Assembly (NCBI GenBank): GCA_937967805.1
Contig: CALBTC010000121.1
Span: forward strand, 1 to 13,028
DNA: 13,028 nt
Reading direction: 5' to 3'
Source of the DNA: an uncultured Anaerolineaceae bacterium
GTDB taxonomy: Bacteria; Chloroflexota; Anaerolineae; Promineifilales; Promineifilaceae
This document shows, in pieces, positions 7,001-12,684 of the stretch (its first letter is position 1; every line of letters starts with the position of its first letter). The position numbers and the translations under genes are program-made. Under the pieces are notes generated by a model. The model saw only the letters and a program-made list of their open reading frames with translations, had not been told where the DNA came from and did not search any database.

Positions 7001-8299
7001 ATTCTGCTCATCCGCGACGTGGCCGGCGACCGCGACAAAGCGCCCAACTACCTGCTCAACACCACCGTCCTGCGCCTGGGCGCGGCGGTATTTGCCAGCC
7101 TGCCCGTCGTGGCCATCATTGCCGTTACGAATTTATCTCCCGAAGCGACCGCCCTTACCCGACCGGAAATTTTAGCCACGGCGTTTATCATGATTGGCAT
7201 GGTTTTTTCCGGCATGTCCAAAGGGGTCACCGGTCTGTTTTATGTTCACGAAGAGGCTGAGGTGCCCAACGCCATGACCACAGTGACCACCATCCTCAAG
7301 GTGGGTTTTGGCGTGACGGCGCTGCTGCTGGGCTTTGGCTTTGTGGGGCTTGCGGCCGTTTCCATTCTCACTAACGTCATTACCCTGGTGCTGCTGCTGG
7401 CGATTGCCCTGCGCCGCTACACGCTGCGCGGCCCGTGGCAGCTTAACTGGCGTTTACAGCGGCAAATGCTGCGGGCAGGTTTCCCGCTCATGCTCATCCA
7501 TCTGCTGCAAACGGTGTTCATCTCGATTGATACCTACCTGCTGCGGGTGCTGTTAGACAACGGGCAGGAGGTGGCGGGCTGGTACAGCAGCGCCTACAAA
7601 TGGTTTAACGCCCTGCAAATTGTGCCTTCGTTTTTCACGCTGGCGCTCTTTCCTATCATCTCGCGGCGCATTGGGGAATCGATCGACGCGGCGCGGCAGA
7701 TGTACGCCTTGTCGCTCAAGCTGATGCTGCTCCTGGCGCTGCCTATCGCCGCCGTGACCCATTATCTGGCGGTGCCGCTGGTGCAGCTCGTGGGTGGTGC
7801 GGAATTTTTGCCTGCCGGGGCGATTGCCTTGCAGGTTGTTATCTGGTCGATTCCGCTGGGCTGGCTGAACAGCGTGACCAATTACGTGCTCATCAGCCTA
7901 GGATTGGAGAGCCGGCAGCCGCGCGCCTTTACCGTGGCGGTGTTGTTTAATATCATCGCCAACCTCATTTTTATTCCACGCTACAGTTACGTGGCCGCCG
8001 GCGTGACCACGATTTTGTCTGAGCTGGTGCTGCTGGTGCTGTTTGATTTTTACCTGCGGCAGCGGATGCCGGGGATAAAGTGGGGGCGGTTGTGGGCACG
8101 GCCGTTTCTCCTCACGGCGATCATGTTTGGCGGCATGTGGCTGGGCGGGCAGGTGCATCTGGCGGTTGGGTTGGTCATCGGTGCGGTCATCTACCCGGCC
8201 GGACTATTCTTGCTGGGCATCATTGGCGCGGAAGAAAAGAAGGTGCTGGGCAACATCCTGCCCAACGCCATTGCTCGCCGACTGCGTTTAATTGAGTGA
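4067..8299 (+). CDS. Fusion of a YfhO-like membrane protein with a polysaccharide (MOP/Wzx-type) flippase
   Basis: One uninterrupted 1410-codon frame. Residues 1-910 are YfhO-like: a positively charged start and first membrane helix (8-24), then the first outer loop with LPVDNLYQWVPWSAY (D36), D63, IPLWNPYLFAG (84-93) and GQHGAYYP (101-108), which match the conserved GT-C-type loop of YfhO proteins. About a dozen membrane spans follow to residue 610. A large extracytoplasmic domain (about 612-880) contains DLPDVRGYDS and LDVLGVKYVITSE, and one last helix ends in WGWRRFY near 910. From S921 (SLAKNSLAPIGLNLFNKLID) to the end is a complete flippase of about 490 residues, with FYLRVLGPAGSGSFQ, NFGLDILLIRDVAGDRD and GWYSSAYKW typical of oligosaccharide/lipid-II exporters. 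YfhO enzymes transfer lipid-linked sugar on the outer face, while MOP flippases move the lipid-linked sugar across, so the fusion plausibly couples both steps. Residues 254-271 come from a short DNA repeat. The ATG lacks a ribosome binding site; earlier in-frame starts are excluded by a TAG. Confidence 0.88.
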   Translation: MKRFRTDLLFLLGFLLLPLLLFGSVTLGGQTMLPVDNLYQWVPWSAYAGEFGLTQPHNPLISDLIIQNYAWKQFVQETVFAGDIPLWNPYLFAGVPFLAAGQHGAYYPFSVLFLILPLAQAYGWYTVSQVWLAGALMYVYGRILNLRRPSAFIAGLVFQGGAYLVVSAAVFPMISGAVVWLPLLLGCVEKVIGGRYSVNSEQSGGTTFLWIGLGAVTLGFQILAGHIEFTIYTLLVMAAYAAWRLAGQWWQNRSPITDNRFLITDYRLLKTGGSLAAMVLLGLLLGAVQLVPLYELGQVNFRQASASLDEVRDYGFPERRILTLALPNFFGNPTHHSYTDVFSGEEVPLTQNYYGESKTNTEWGIKNYVEGAIYLGILPLFLALLGIIGGWRQRKVHVGFFALLSFFSLAFIFGTPLYAVLYYGLPFVNQLHTPFRWVFPLSLALAVLAGIGTDYLTSTRKWQSVAEWRERRQDSNVWASDSTVVWWKRPFVLWSSVSLITGLAGLAFWSGLLLLMGLFASRVFYEQVRPLVERLFLGLAGAPGAFPDTAAFYSYEYRQLFFLALMLIGTGTVLRVSRCPIFAGRWGGGQPIWLFLAAVLIILDVFVANFGFNASNDPALLDFKPEMVQWLEAQPGFWRITSFAPNGDKPFNANSAWLFDLPDVRGYDSIIPKQYTEYMAAIEPQNELPFNRIQPIVNWESLNSPLLDVLGVKYVITSETIDLPKYTEVWQGEGVRIYENTAVVSRAYTLPDSATIETENALVAMTTQYDPRQYVVLGPEDWTKDTERVQLEFNSPEPASPGSAEIASYSNREVVVDTAVTEYSWLILNDSYFPGWKAWIRPLSDPDAEERELTVMRVNGNFRGVWLNEGEWQVRFRYSPTSFQLGALGSFMAGIILLFGALVWGWRRFYRPDDGQSVTRSLAKNSLAPIGLNLFNKLIDFGFAAFYLRVLGPAGSGSFQTAIVTAGIFDIIANFGLDILLIRDVAGDRDKAPNYLLNTTVLRLGAAVFASLPVVAIIAVTNLSPEATALTRPEILATAFIMIGMVFSGMSKGVTGLFYVHEEAEVPNAMTTVTTILKVGFGVTALLLGFGFVGLAAVSILTNVITLVLLLAIALRRYTLRGPWQLNWRLQRQMLRAGFPLMLIHLLQTVFISIDTYLLRVLLDNGQEVAGWYSSAYKWFNALQIVPSFFTLALFPIISRRIGESIDAARQMYALSLKLMLLLALPIAAVTHYLAVPLVQLVGGAEFLPAGAIALQVVIWSIPLGWLNSVTNYVLISLGLESRQPRAFTVAVLFNIIANLIFIPRYSYVAAGVTTILSELVLLVLFDFYLRQRMPGIKWGRLWARPFLLTAIMFGGMWLGGQVHLAVGLVIGAVIYPAGLFLLGIIGAEEKKVLGNILPNAIARRLRLIE
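4827..4879. repeat. GATTACCG-type repeat inside the YfhO-flippase gene
   Basis: The segment repeats variants of GATTACCGATAACCGC, TGATTACTGATTACCGC and ends in CTTACTAAAAACT. A second copy lies at 12757-12795 and shares GATTACCGCTTAC and AAAACT at the same relative places. In this gene it is read in frame as about 18 residues (SPITDNRFLITDYRLLK), in a hydrophilic loop between membrane spans. Confidence 0.8.
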
Positions 8300-8526
8300 A
8301 TAGGACGCAGATAAACGCTGATGACGCTGATTTTTGTCATGCTCACGCAGGTTGATTTTGCTTCCTTAACCCAATCGACGGCGGAATTACCAAAACATAT
8401 CCAGACAGCCCGTGCTGAAAATCGCACACCGCTCATGTTTATGGGGATTCCTCACATTTTGTACAAAGGTGTCTTGTCCCTGGATGGTATCAATATCGTT
8501 GAATTCTAAATCGCGGAGAACAATGC
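8300..8526. other. Spacer with repeat-like start and no secure gene
   Basis: The first 50 bp (GGACGCAGATAAACGCTGATGACGCTGATT) is built of near-repeated CGCTGAT/CGCAGAT words, similar in style to the leader at 3944-4066. A small open frame at 8339-8509 (56 codons, MLTQVDFASLTQ to DGINIVEF) has no ribosome binding site and no family I recognise. It may be a gene remnant or a real small protein. The last bases hold the GGAG binding site of the next gene. Confidence 0.4.
8339..8509 (+). CDS. Possible small hypothetical protein
   Basis: A 56-codon frame ending 17 bp before the HD-domain gene. It is hydrophilic to mixed in character, with no signal peptide, membrane span or recognised motif. An upstream in-frame ATG at 8321 would add six residues but lies in repeat-like DNA. 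No ribosome binding site precedes either start. It is listed only because its composition is not a shadow of another gene, and it could be chance. Confidence 0.2.
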   Translation: MLTQVDFASLTQSTAELPKHIQTARAENRTPLMFMGIPHILYKGVLSLDGINIVEF

Positions 8527-9210
8527 ATGACCAGTAATCGCATTCAGCAAATTGAAGCGTATGCCGAAAAGATGTTGACCGGGCCATTTCTGGTCGAGGC
8601 GTTTCGTATTGCCCATGATTTGCCGCATGTGCGGCGCGTCTACGCCCACGCGCTGCGGCTGGCGCAGGCGGAAGGCTACCCGCACCTGGATCGTGTTGCG
8701 GCGGCCATCCTGCTTCATGACATCGGCCTGCCTGTGGTAGAGAAACGGAGCGATCATCCTCGCGTTGGCGCGGAGTTGGCAGCCTGGTTCTTGCAGGAAA
8801 ACGAACTGTTCGCCCCCGATGAGATTGCCGAAATTTGTGAGGCGATTGTGCATCACGGCCGTTTAGACGGCACCACTCCCCTCATCCACATTTTGCGCGA
8901 CGCCGACATCCTGGATTTGCTCGGTAACGTGGGCATCATGCGTGCGTTTACTTCCAAAGCGCATCTGCCGGTGTATTTCCCAGAGCATCCGCGTGGCGAA
9001 ACGTGGGGCTTGACATCTGCGGAGTTCACGGCGCGGTTTCAGGCGGGTTTAGGCATGGGGCCAACGATTTTGGACCAGATTAACTTCCAGATGAGCTGTT
9101 TTGAGAATTTGTGTACGGAAACGGCGCAGGAATGGGGACGGCCGTTGCGCGACATCATGCGCCAGTTTGTCGGCCAGTTTGCCCAGGAAATAGGCAGCTA
9201 TCCCCAGTAA
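8527..9210 (+). CDS. HD-domain metal-dependent phosphohydrolase
   Basis: A 227-residue HD-superfamily protein. The metal-binding set is present in order: H34 in HDLPHVRRV, H64-D65 in AAILLHDIG, H77 in SDHPRVGAE, H109-H110 in AIVHHGR and D125/D127 in LRDADILDLLG. The layout resembles YedJ-like HD hydrolases, a group with an extra histidine pair and usually phosphomonoesterase, nucleotidase or phosphodiesterase activity; the true substrate is unknown. It has no membrane segment or sensory domain, so it is a soluble cytoplasmic enzyme. The start is supported by GGAG (8515-8518), eight bases before the ATG. The gene ends 66 bp before the next, which has its own promoter. No link to the flanking glycosylation genes can be shown beyond shared direction. 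Confidence 0.88.
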   Translation: MTSNRIQQIEAYAEKMLTGPFLVEAFRIAHDLPHVRRVYAHALRLAQAEGYPHLDRVAAAILLHDIGLPVVEKRSDHPRVGAELAAWFLQENELFAPDEIAEICEAIVHHGRLDGTTPLIHILRDADILDLLGNVGIMRAFTSKAHLPVYFPEHPRGETWGLTSAEFTARFQAGLGMGPTILDQINFQMSCFENLCTETAQEWGRPLRDIMRQFVGQFAQEIGSYPQ

Positions 9211-9218
9211 AGCAACCT

Positions 9219-9227
9219 TGTTATAAT
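9219..9227 (+). promoter_or_regulatory. Extended -10 promoter of the UPF0175/DUF3368 module
   Basis: TGTTATAAT is a perfect TGn-TATAAT extended -10 element. No good -35 is visible at the normal distance, which extended -10 promoters can tolerate. Transcription would start near 9234, giving a leader of about 43 nt that includes an AAGGA binding site (9264-9268) before the antitoxin ATG. Confidence 0.65.
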
Positions 9228-9276
9228 GCGTAAGTAATCGAATTGAAAATACCGTACCCGGTGAAGGATCGTTGAG

Positions 9277-9537
9277 ATGAATACAATACAAATCTCTATA
9301 GAATTACCGCAAGATGCGTTCTCTGCTTTGCGTCAGGAACCAGCAGCCTTTGTTCAGGAGATGCGGCTGGCTGCGGCCGTAAAATGGTATGAACTGGAGC
9401 GTATCTCTCAAGCCAAAGCAGCGGAGATCGCGGGCATCTCACGCGCCGATTTTCTGGCTGCTCTTTCTCGGTACAACGTGACGCCTTTCCAATACCAATC
9501 TGCTGATGATCTGATCAACGAGGTTGCGAATGACTAA
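9277..9537 (+). CDS. UPF0175-family antitoxin
   Basis: An 86-residue protein whose centre (about 34-73) reads AVKWYELERISQAKAAEIAG, then ISRADFLAALSRYNVTPFQY. This is the UPF0175 signature: a helix-turn-helix-like fold with the conserved KWYE, S.AKAAEIAG, F...L and PFQY elements. Members are paired with DUF3368 PIN-like toxins and are taken to be the antitoxin and autoregulator, and here the DUF3368 gene overlaps the last eight bases. AAGGA lies eight bases before the ATG, and an extended -10 promoter sits upstream. Confidence 0.9.
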   Translation: MNTIQISIELPQDAFSALRQEPAAFVQEMRLAAAVKWYELERISQAKAAEIAGISRADFLAALSRYNVTPFQYQSADDLINEVAND

Positions 9538-10021
9538 ACGATGGGTCGTCAATGCTTCACCACTCATCGTTTTAGCCAAAATTGGACAGATAGATTTACT
9601 GGTTGCATTGGCTGATGAGATTGCTGTGCCGAATGCTGTAGAAAGGGAGATTATTGCCGGACCAGCTGATGATCCCGCTCGAAATTGGTTGTCAGAGCGA
9701 AAAATCCCAATCGTTAACCTTCCCAATCTGCCAACAGAATTATTGGCCTGGGATTTAGGTGCTGGCGAAACGGCAGTGTTGGCTTATGCTATGGTAAACT
9801 CTGGTTGGACGGCCGTTCTTGATGACAATGCAGCCCGAAAATGTGCCCGTAGCTTTGGTATTCCTATAAAAGGTACGCTGGTCGTTATAATTTTGGCAAA
9901 ACAACGAGGTTTGATCCCGTCTGCGGCTGATCTAATCCGTCAATTACAGCAGCACGATTATCGAATTCATGACACGATCGTGAGAGAAGCCCTGGAAAAA
10001 ACCGTTGGCGAGCAATGGTAA
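9530..10021 (+). CDS. DUF3368 PIN-like toxin
   Basis: A 163-residue PIN-superfamily protein beginning MTKRWVVNASPLIVLAKIGQ. The N-terminal VVNASPLI replaces the usual first Asp of VapC-type PIN domains with Asn, as is common in DUF3368. Other candidate active-site residues are E38/E40 in VPNAVEREI, E80 in DLGAGETAVL and D98-D99 in AVLDDNAARK. PIN toxins are magnesium-dependent RNases. I chose the ATG at 9530 over a TTG six bases earlier: GAGG (9520-9523) is six bases ahead of it, and the ATGACTAA overlap with the antitoxin stop allows coupled translation. The TAA at the end overlaps an ATG (TAATG), but that frame closes after 22 codons. Confidence 0.88.
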   Translation: MTKRWVVNASPLIVLAKIGQIDLLVALADEIAVPNAVEREIIAGPADDPARNWLSERKIPIVNLPNLPTELLAWDLGAGETAVLAYAMVNSGWTAVLDDNAARKCARSFGIPIKGTLVVIILAKQRGLIPSAADLIRQLQQHDYRIHDTIVREALEKTVGEQW

Positions 10022-10070
10022 TGAAGCCTTCTCTGTTTGAACTCCTGAACCTGAACCGCGTTTTAAGCTC

Positions 10071-12071
10071 GTGGGCACCAATTACTTAAATCTCACCTCA
10101 GACCGCCAGCCCATTTGGGTGATGACTTTCCTGTTGCTGGCCGGGGCAGCGCTGCGGCTGTTTGGGCTGAACAACCTTTCCCCACCCGGCATCACCCACG
10201 ACGAGGTGGCCAACTGGCTTATCGACCGCTCCATTTTGGCGGGTGAACACGCCATTTACTTCACCCGCGCCTATGGGCACGAGGCGGGCTTTCATTACCT
10301 TCAAGCCGGCTTTGTCGCCCTGCTTGGCGACAATGTGTTGGCGCTGCGCCTGCCCGCCGCCTTCTGCGGGCTGCTGGGCGTAGCCGTCACCTATGCCCTG
10401 GCGCGGAAGCTGTTTGGCAAAAATGTGGCGTTGATGGCGGCGGGATTGCTGGCGGTGTTATTTTGGCCGGTGTTTTACGGCCGTCTCGCTCTTCGTGCCA
10501 TTGCTCTGCCATTGGTTGCTGGGCTGTCGGCCTGTTTTTGGTGGAAAGCGTGGGAATTTGAAGGGGTGAACGGGAGAAAGGGTGAAGGGGTGAAACAGCC
10601 TGTCACCCGTTCACCCCTTCACCCCTTCCTCTTGTCAGGCATTTTCGCCGGCCTCTCCTTCCACACCTACATGGCCGCCCGCGCCGTGCCGATATTTTAT
10701 GGGTTGTGGCTGGCTTATCTGGCGATTTTTCATTGGCGTGCGTTTAAGCAGCGTTGGCGGGAAATTGTGCTGTTTGTGGTGATGTTTGCCATTGTGGCTG
10801 CGCCTTTGGTGATTTTTCTGCAAACCAATCCGGGTGCCGAATTTCGTTTGAGCGAGGTGGATGCGCCGCTGCAAGCGCTCCGGTCGGGCGATTGGCAGCC
10901 GGTGGTGCAAAACGGGCTTAAGCTGCTGGGCATGTTTGGCTTTGTCGGCGATCCGCTGTGGCGCGAGGGGGTGCCGACGGTCCCGGTTTTTGAGCCGATT
11001 GTGGCCCTGTTGTTTTATGCGGGATTGCTGCTTTGCCTGTGGCGCTGGCGGCAGCCGCGTTATGCGTTCTTGCTGCTTTGGCTGGCCGTTTCGGTCACCC
11101 CCAGCCTCGTAACTATCAACGCCCCCAGCCACATCCGCAGCATCTTGATTTTACCTGTACTCACCGTGCTTCCTGCCCTGGTTATGCACAGTTTAGGGCA
11201 GTTATCCACAGTTATCCACGACTTATCCACAAGAAGTTCCAAAATTTTGCTCTTGACACTGCTGCTGTTTTATGCTGCCCGAACATCTGTTTTAATCTTC
11301 CAGACGTGGCCCAACGGCGGTGACGTGCCGTTTGTGTGGCAGGCGGCGTTTACGCAGATAGCTGATTATTTAGACGGCCGTTCCGACCTCACCGCCGCCG
11401 CCATTGCCGGCTGGTCCCCCAGCACGATGGACAGCCCCACGATGAACCTCCTGCGCCAAAACGACGACCTCCCCCTGAGCCACTTCGACCCGCAGGAAGG
11501 CACGCTCATTTTGCCCGCTGTGGAACCGGTGGTGGTGTTACGGCCGTCTGACCTGCCGCTCGATCCGTTCTGGGAAACCCAACTCACAAACTGGAACGCC
11601 ACCATTGAAGACGGTTGTCACCTTGTCACCTTGTCACCTTGTCATTCTTTCACCGTGTATGAAATGCCAGAAAAACCCGCTATCGAGTTAGCAAACCCAC
11701 TGAACGTCCAGTTTGGTGAGGAACTGCATTTGTTGGGGTATGAATGGGTAGATGAAGGGGAATTGCTGCTGGCGTGGAGGGTAACGGCCGTACCCACCGC
11801 CCCGCGCCAACTATTTGTTCACAGCCTCGCTGCCGACGGCGGTCAACTGGCCGACACCTACCGCTTTGACGCGCCCGACCCACAGGGCATCTGGTTTCCC
11901 CACTGGCAGCCCGGCGACCTGATTTTGCAGCACCTGAGCCCGCCTGGGCTGGATGAGTCCACCCAGCTCCGCCTGGGTTGGTTCGACCCCACGACCTGCA
12001 CACCCCCCGGCCTCTGCCAAAACCTGCGCACCGGGGATGGCGCAGAGTTTGTGCTCCTGCCGGTGGAGTAA
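10071..12071 (+). CDS. GT-C membrane glycosyltransferase (PMT/ArnT-like, GT39/GT83 type)
   Basis: A 666-residue integral membrane protein. The first outer loop after helix 1 has PPGITHDEVANWL, where D44-E45 is the acidic pair that serves as the catalytic centre in GT-C enzymes. GEHAIYFTRAYGHEAGFHYL and ALRLPAAFCGLLGVAVTYAL follow, as in the PMT_2 domain. FYGRLALRAIALPL and the SFHTYMAARAV segment also fit the family. Membrane spans end near residue 410, and residues 410-666 form an extracytoplasmic domain. Such enzymes take a sugar from a polyprenyl-phosphate donor and attach it to lipid, glycan or protein outside the cell. Start is GTG (10071), the only in-frame start after a TGA at 10038, and lacks a clear ribosome binding site. 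Three hydrophilic stretches (about residues 163-185, 371-387 and 515-526) are encoded by short DNA repeats, described separately. The true sugar and acceptor are unknown. Confidence 0.88.
   Translation: MGTNYLNLTSDRQPIWVMTFLLLAGAALRLFGLNNLSPPGITHDEVANWLIDRSILAGEHAIYFTRAYGHEAGFHYLQAGFVALLGDNVLALRLPAAFCGLLGVAVTYALARKLFGKNVALMAAGLLAVLFWPVFYGRLALRAIALPLVAGLSACFWWKAWEFEGVNGRKGEGVKQPVTRSPLHPFLLSGIFAGLSFHTYMAARAVPIFYGLWLAYLAIFHWRAFKQRWREIVLFVVMFAIVAAPLVIFLQTNPGAEFRLSEVDAPLQALRSGDWQPVVQNGLKLLGMFGFVGDPLWREGVPTVPVFEPIVALLFYAGLLLCLWRWRQPRYAFLLLWLAVSVTPSLVTINAPSHIRSILILPVLTVLPALVMHSLGQLSTVIHDLSTRSSKILLLTLLLFYAARTSVLIFQTWPNGGDVPFVWQAAFTQIADYLDGRSDLTAAAIAGWSPSTMDSPTMNLLRQNDDLPLSHFDPQEGTLILPAVEPVVVLRPSDLPLDPFWETQLTNWNATIEDGCHLVTLSPCHSFTVYEMPEKPAIELANPLNVQFGEELHLLGYEWVDEGELLLAWRVTAVPTAPRQLFVHSLAADGGQLADTYRFDAPDPQGIWFPHWQPGDLILQHLSPPGLDESTQLRLGWFDPTTCTPPGLCQNLRTGDGAEFVLLPVE
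10559..10621. repeat. Inverted, self-similar GGTGAAGG repeat inside the GT-C gene
   Basis: TGAAGGGGTGAACGGG (10559-10574) pairs perfectly over 16 bp with its complement at 10606-10621, around a 31-base loop. A second register also works: GGTGAAGGGGTGAA (10581-10594) against 10610-10623. The segment is translated in frame as EGVNGRKGEGVKQPVTRSP, a charged loop between two membrane helices. The stem would form in both DNA strands and in the mRNA. Confidence 0.9.
11182..11231. repeat. Cluster of DnaA-box-like nonamers inside the GT-C gene
   Basis: TTATCCACA occurs at 11202-11210 and 11223-11231, TTATCCACG at 11212-11220 and TTATGCACA at 11182-11190, all on the same strand with start spacings of 20, 10 and 11 bp. 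The first two equal the classical DnaA box. The stretch encodes a loop (QLSTVIHDLSTRSS) between membrane helices. No dnaA, dnaN or AT-rich unwinding region is adjacent. Confidence 0.85.
11615..11646. repeat. Octamer tandem repeat TTGTCACC, three perfect copies and one partial
   Basis: Three identical copies of TTGTCACC run head to tail (11615-11638), then TTGTCATT (11639-11646). The array is read in frame within the extracytoplasmic domain of the GT-C enzyme as CHLVTLSPCHS. An 8-bp unit changes reading frame with each copy, so the copy number matters for the gene. Confidence 0.9.
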
Positions 12072-12097
12072 ACAAGAGATTTACGAGGGAAATCTTT

Positions 12098-12354
12098 ATG
12101 ACTTCAGAAGGTATAAGCTTTTTAATTGTTGCAATCGTTGGCTTCTTATTCTTTGGTTATCTGGTTTTTTTATTACGAGAAAGCCGCAAAACAGTCAAAA
12201 GCTACTTGATTTCATGCAACAAATGCCGGGCGCATTTTGGACAAGGAATGCTGGCGCTGGCGGCATTCTGCTTGTCATGATTTTTGTTTTATTTCTTTTC
12301 TTTGCTTGCTTATTGAGCTTTGCTTTGTATGGGTTGCTTCAAGGTGTAGGCTAA
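12098..12354 (+). CDS. Small two-helix membrane protein needing a -1 frameshift
   Basis: Translation starts at ATG 12098, with GAGGGA (12085-12090) seven bases upstream, 26 bp after the GT-C gene. The first frame gives MTSEGISFLIVAIVGFLFFG, a membrane helix, and without shifting ends at 12280 (60 residues, tail LLRESRKTVKSYLISCNKCR and on). At 12166-12172 the frame passes through T TTT TTA, in the phase required for -1 slippage. After a -1 shift the protein continues FFITRKPQNSQKLLDF and then a second strongly hydrophobic helix (GGILLVMIFVLFLFFACLL), ending at 12354 with 85 residues. The helix-loop-helix product looks more protein-like than the unshifted tail. It may be true recoding, a one-base mutation, or an error in the T7 run. 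I do not recognise the family. Confidence 0.5.
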
Positions 12355-12436
12355 GTCAGCCCCGTAGATTTACTCCGCAAACTCGGGGGTAATCACCAAC
12401 AATCCCGAAATTCCCTAGAAGTTTTTCTTGAAGCAG

Positions 12437-12667
12437 CTACTCACTACGACCACGTTCTGACCGCGTGGGAAGTTCTAATTCCGCACCGCCAATAGATTTA
12501 AATTCTTGCGTAATCAACGTGCCAAGCCCCTTCTGCATAGCCTGGTGAACCACGCGGACAAGAATGTCGCGTGCTTCTTCTTCCGGGGAATGACCGTGTT
12601 CAGCAGCGATCTCGCGCAATTTCTGAATCGTCGCTTTGTCCAAGCCATGAATGGTTAAAGTTGCCAT
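12437..12667 (-). CDS. FitA-like ribbon-helix-helix antitoxin, apparently orphan
   Basis: A 76-residue protein: MATLTIHGLDKATIQKLREI, then AAEHGHSPEEEARDILVRVV. This is the FitA/VapB type of ribbon-helix-helix, with the strand ATLTIHGL, helix 1 (KATIQKLREIAAEHG) and helix 2 (SPEEEARDILVRVV). Such proteins normally bind a PIN-domain VapC toxin encoded immediately downstream. Here no PIN start (such as a LDTNV-type motif) is found in the 80 bp after its stop, so it looks orphan, or its toxin is lost. Two ATGs are adjacent; I use the inner one because GAGG lies six bases before it. A hairpin sits 18 bp upstream. Confidence 0.8.
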   Translation of the reverse strand: MATLTIHGLDKATIQKLREIAAEHGHSPEEEARDILVRVVHQAMQKGLGTLITQEFKSIGGAELELPTRSERGRSE

Positions 12668-12684
12668 CATCCACCTCAAAAAAC

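Noticed and set aside
10021..10089. 22-codon frame starting at the TAATG overlap after the toxin
   Set aside because: No motif, no ribosome binding site, out of frame with the GT-C gene; the overlap is probably chance.
10635..11132. 165-codon minus-strand frame inside the GT-C gene
   Set aside because: Antisense shadow with unusual Gln/His/Arg-rich composition; the sense strand encodes a clear membrane protein.
11182..11231. Chromosomal replication origin
   Set aside because: The boxes lie inside a coding region, with no dnaA or dnaN, no AT-rich unwinding element and no intergenic space.
11953..12354. Long open frame starting inside the GT-C gene
   Set aside because: Its first half is a shadow of the GT-C gene; only the part after about 12166 is credible, as the shifted end of the small membrane protein.
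12355..12436. VapC-like toxin remnant after the FitA-like antitoxin
   Set aside because: The sequence after the antitoxin stop gives no PIN motif in any minus-strand frame; readthrough in frame gives only 26 codons without recognisable features.
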